Part shown: in pieces, positions 7,016 to 7,141 of the stretch
Layout: each line of letters starts with the position of its first letter
Position numbering within the stretch: the first letter of the stretch is position 1
Origin: Bacteroidales bacterium
GTDB lineage: Bacteria; Bacteroidota; Bacteroidia; Bacteroidales; NBLH01
Direction of reading: 5' to 3'
Length of the DNA: 7,141 nucleotides
NCBI GenBank assembly: GCA_027083715.1
Contig: JALWNR010000141.1
Span: 1-7,141, forward strand
Position numbers and translations under genes: made by a program
The notes under the pieces: generated by a model
The model's database searches: none
Told to the model about the DNA's origin: nothing
Seen by the model: the letters and a program-made list of their open reading frames with translations, nothing else

Positions 7016-7141
7016 CTAAACAGTTTCCGATTGAAAAAGTGCCGGAATTGTCATAAAAATTAATTTCAAATCAAAAAGAAATGATGATTTTCTGGCATAA
7101 TAATTATCCAATTGTTTGCGCTCGTCAGCCGACATTTTGCC
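7016..7141 (-). CDS. Polyprenyl-phosphate sugar-1-phosphate transferase, C-terminal end only (partial)
   Basis: Only the last 41 codons and a TAG stop are in the window; the gene enters from the right edge. The visible peptide has the typical end of the bacterial sugar transferase family (Bac_transf; WcaJ, RfbP, PssY and similar): an acidic-basic stretch (SADERKQ), then LDNYYARKSS, then FDLKLIFMTIPALF. Family members usually end with this pattern of a leucine-aspartate-tyrosine-tyrosine block, a serine, and an aspartate-leucine-lysine block followed by an amphipathic helix. From family knowledge, these inner-membrane enzymes transfer a sugar-1-phosphate from a nucleotide sugar to undecaprenyl phosphate, the first step of repeat-unit synthesis. 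The sugar cannot be told from this fragment, and the catalytic core is outside the window. Its place just upstream of the export genes fits an initiating role. The family call is fairly secure despite the short length. Confidence 0.8.
   Translation of the reverse strand, partial: GKMSADERKQLDNYYARKSSFLFDLKLIFMTIPALFQSETV

Noticed and set aside
1..7141. CRISPR array, tRNA, insertion sequence or phage element
   Set aside because: No regularly spaced repeats, cloverleaf pattern, transposase or terminal inverted repeats were seen on either strand.

Overview
The window is one strand-uniform block of a surface-polysaccharide (exopolysaccharide or capsule) locus; every gene I can support lies on the minus strand. 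The DNA is AT-rich, most starts have no Shine-Dalgarno sequence, and the gene set (sugar transferase, TolC-like outer-membrane protein, GumC/Wzc-like chain-length protein) looks like the Bacteroidota. That assignment is an inference from gene style; there is no rRNA or other marker gene here.

In transcription order (right to left) the layout is as follows. (1) 7141-7016: the last 41 codons of a polyprenyl-phosphate sugar-1-phosphate transferase, the membrane enzyme that starts the repeat unit. (2) 6872-6132: a short, single-repeat TolC-family protein with a signal peptide. (3) 6124-3890: a large inner-membrane polysaccharide co-polymerase with a long coiled coil and a C-terminal tyrosine-kinase-like domain whose catalytic motifs are badly eroded. 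(4) 3889-3743: the largest gap downstream of the TolC-like gene, with two adjacent inverted repeats and three copies of a 7-base word. (5) 3742-2375: a Wzx-type flippase. (6) 2375-924: a Wzy/O-antigen-ligase-type polymerase, whose start overlaps the flippase stop by one base. (7) 873-10: a GT2 glycosyltransferase. A 143-base leader separates (1) and (2).

Together these form the core of a Wzx/Wzy-dependent pathway. The sugar transferase loads the first sugar on the lipid carrier and the GT2 (with other transferases outside the window) extends it. The flippase turns it over, the polymerase joins repeat units, the co-polymerase controls length and bridges the periplasm, and the TolC-like protein is a candidate outer-membrane exit. 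No Wza-type export gene is visible in the window.

I found no tRNA, rRNA, CRISPR array or insertion sequence, and no convincing intrinsic terminator. This is not an unrecognisable new system. The points worth a second look are the half-length TolC-like protein paired with a probable pseudokinase co-polymerase, and the structured gap between the export genes and the flippase/polymerase genes.
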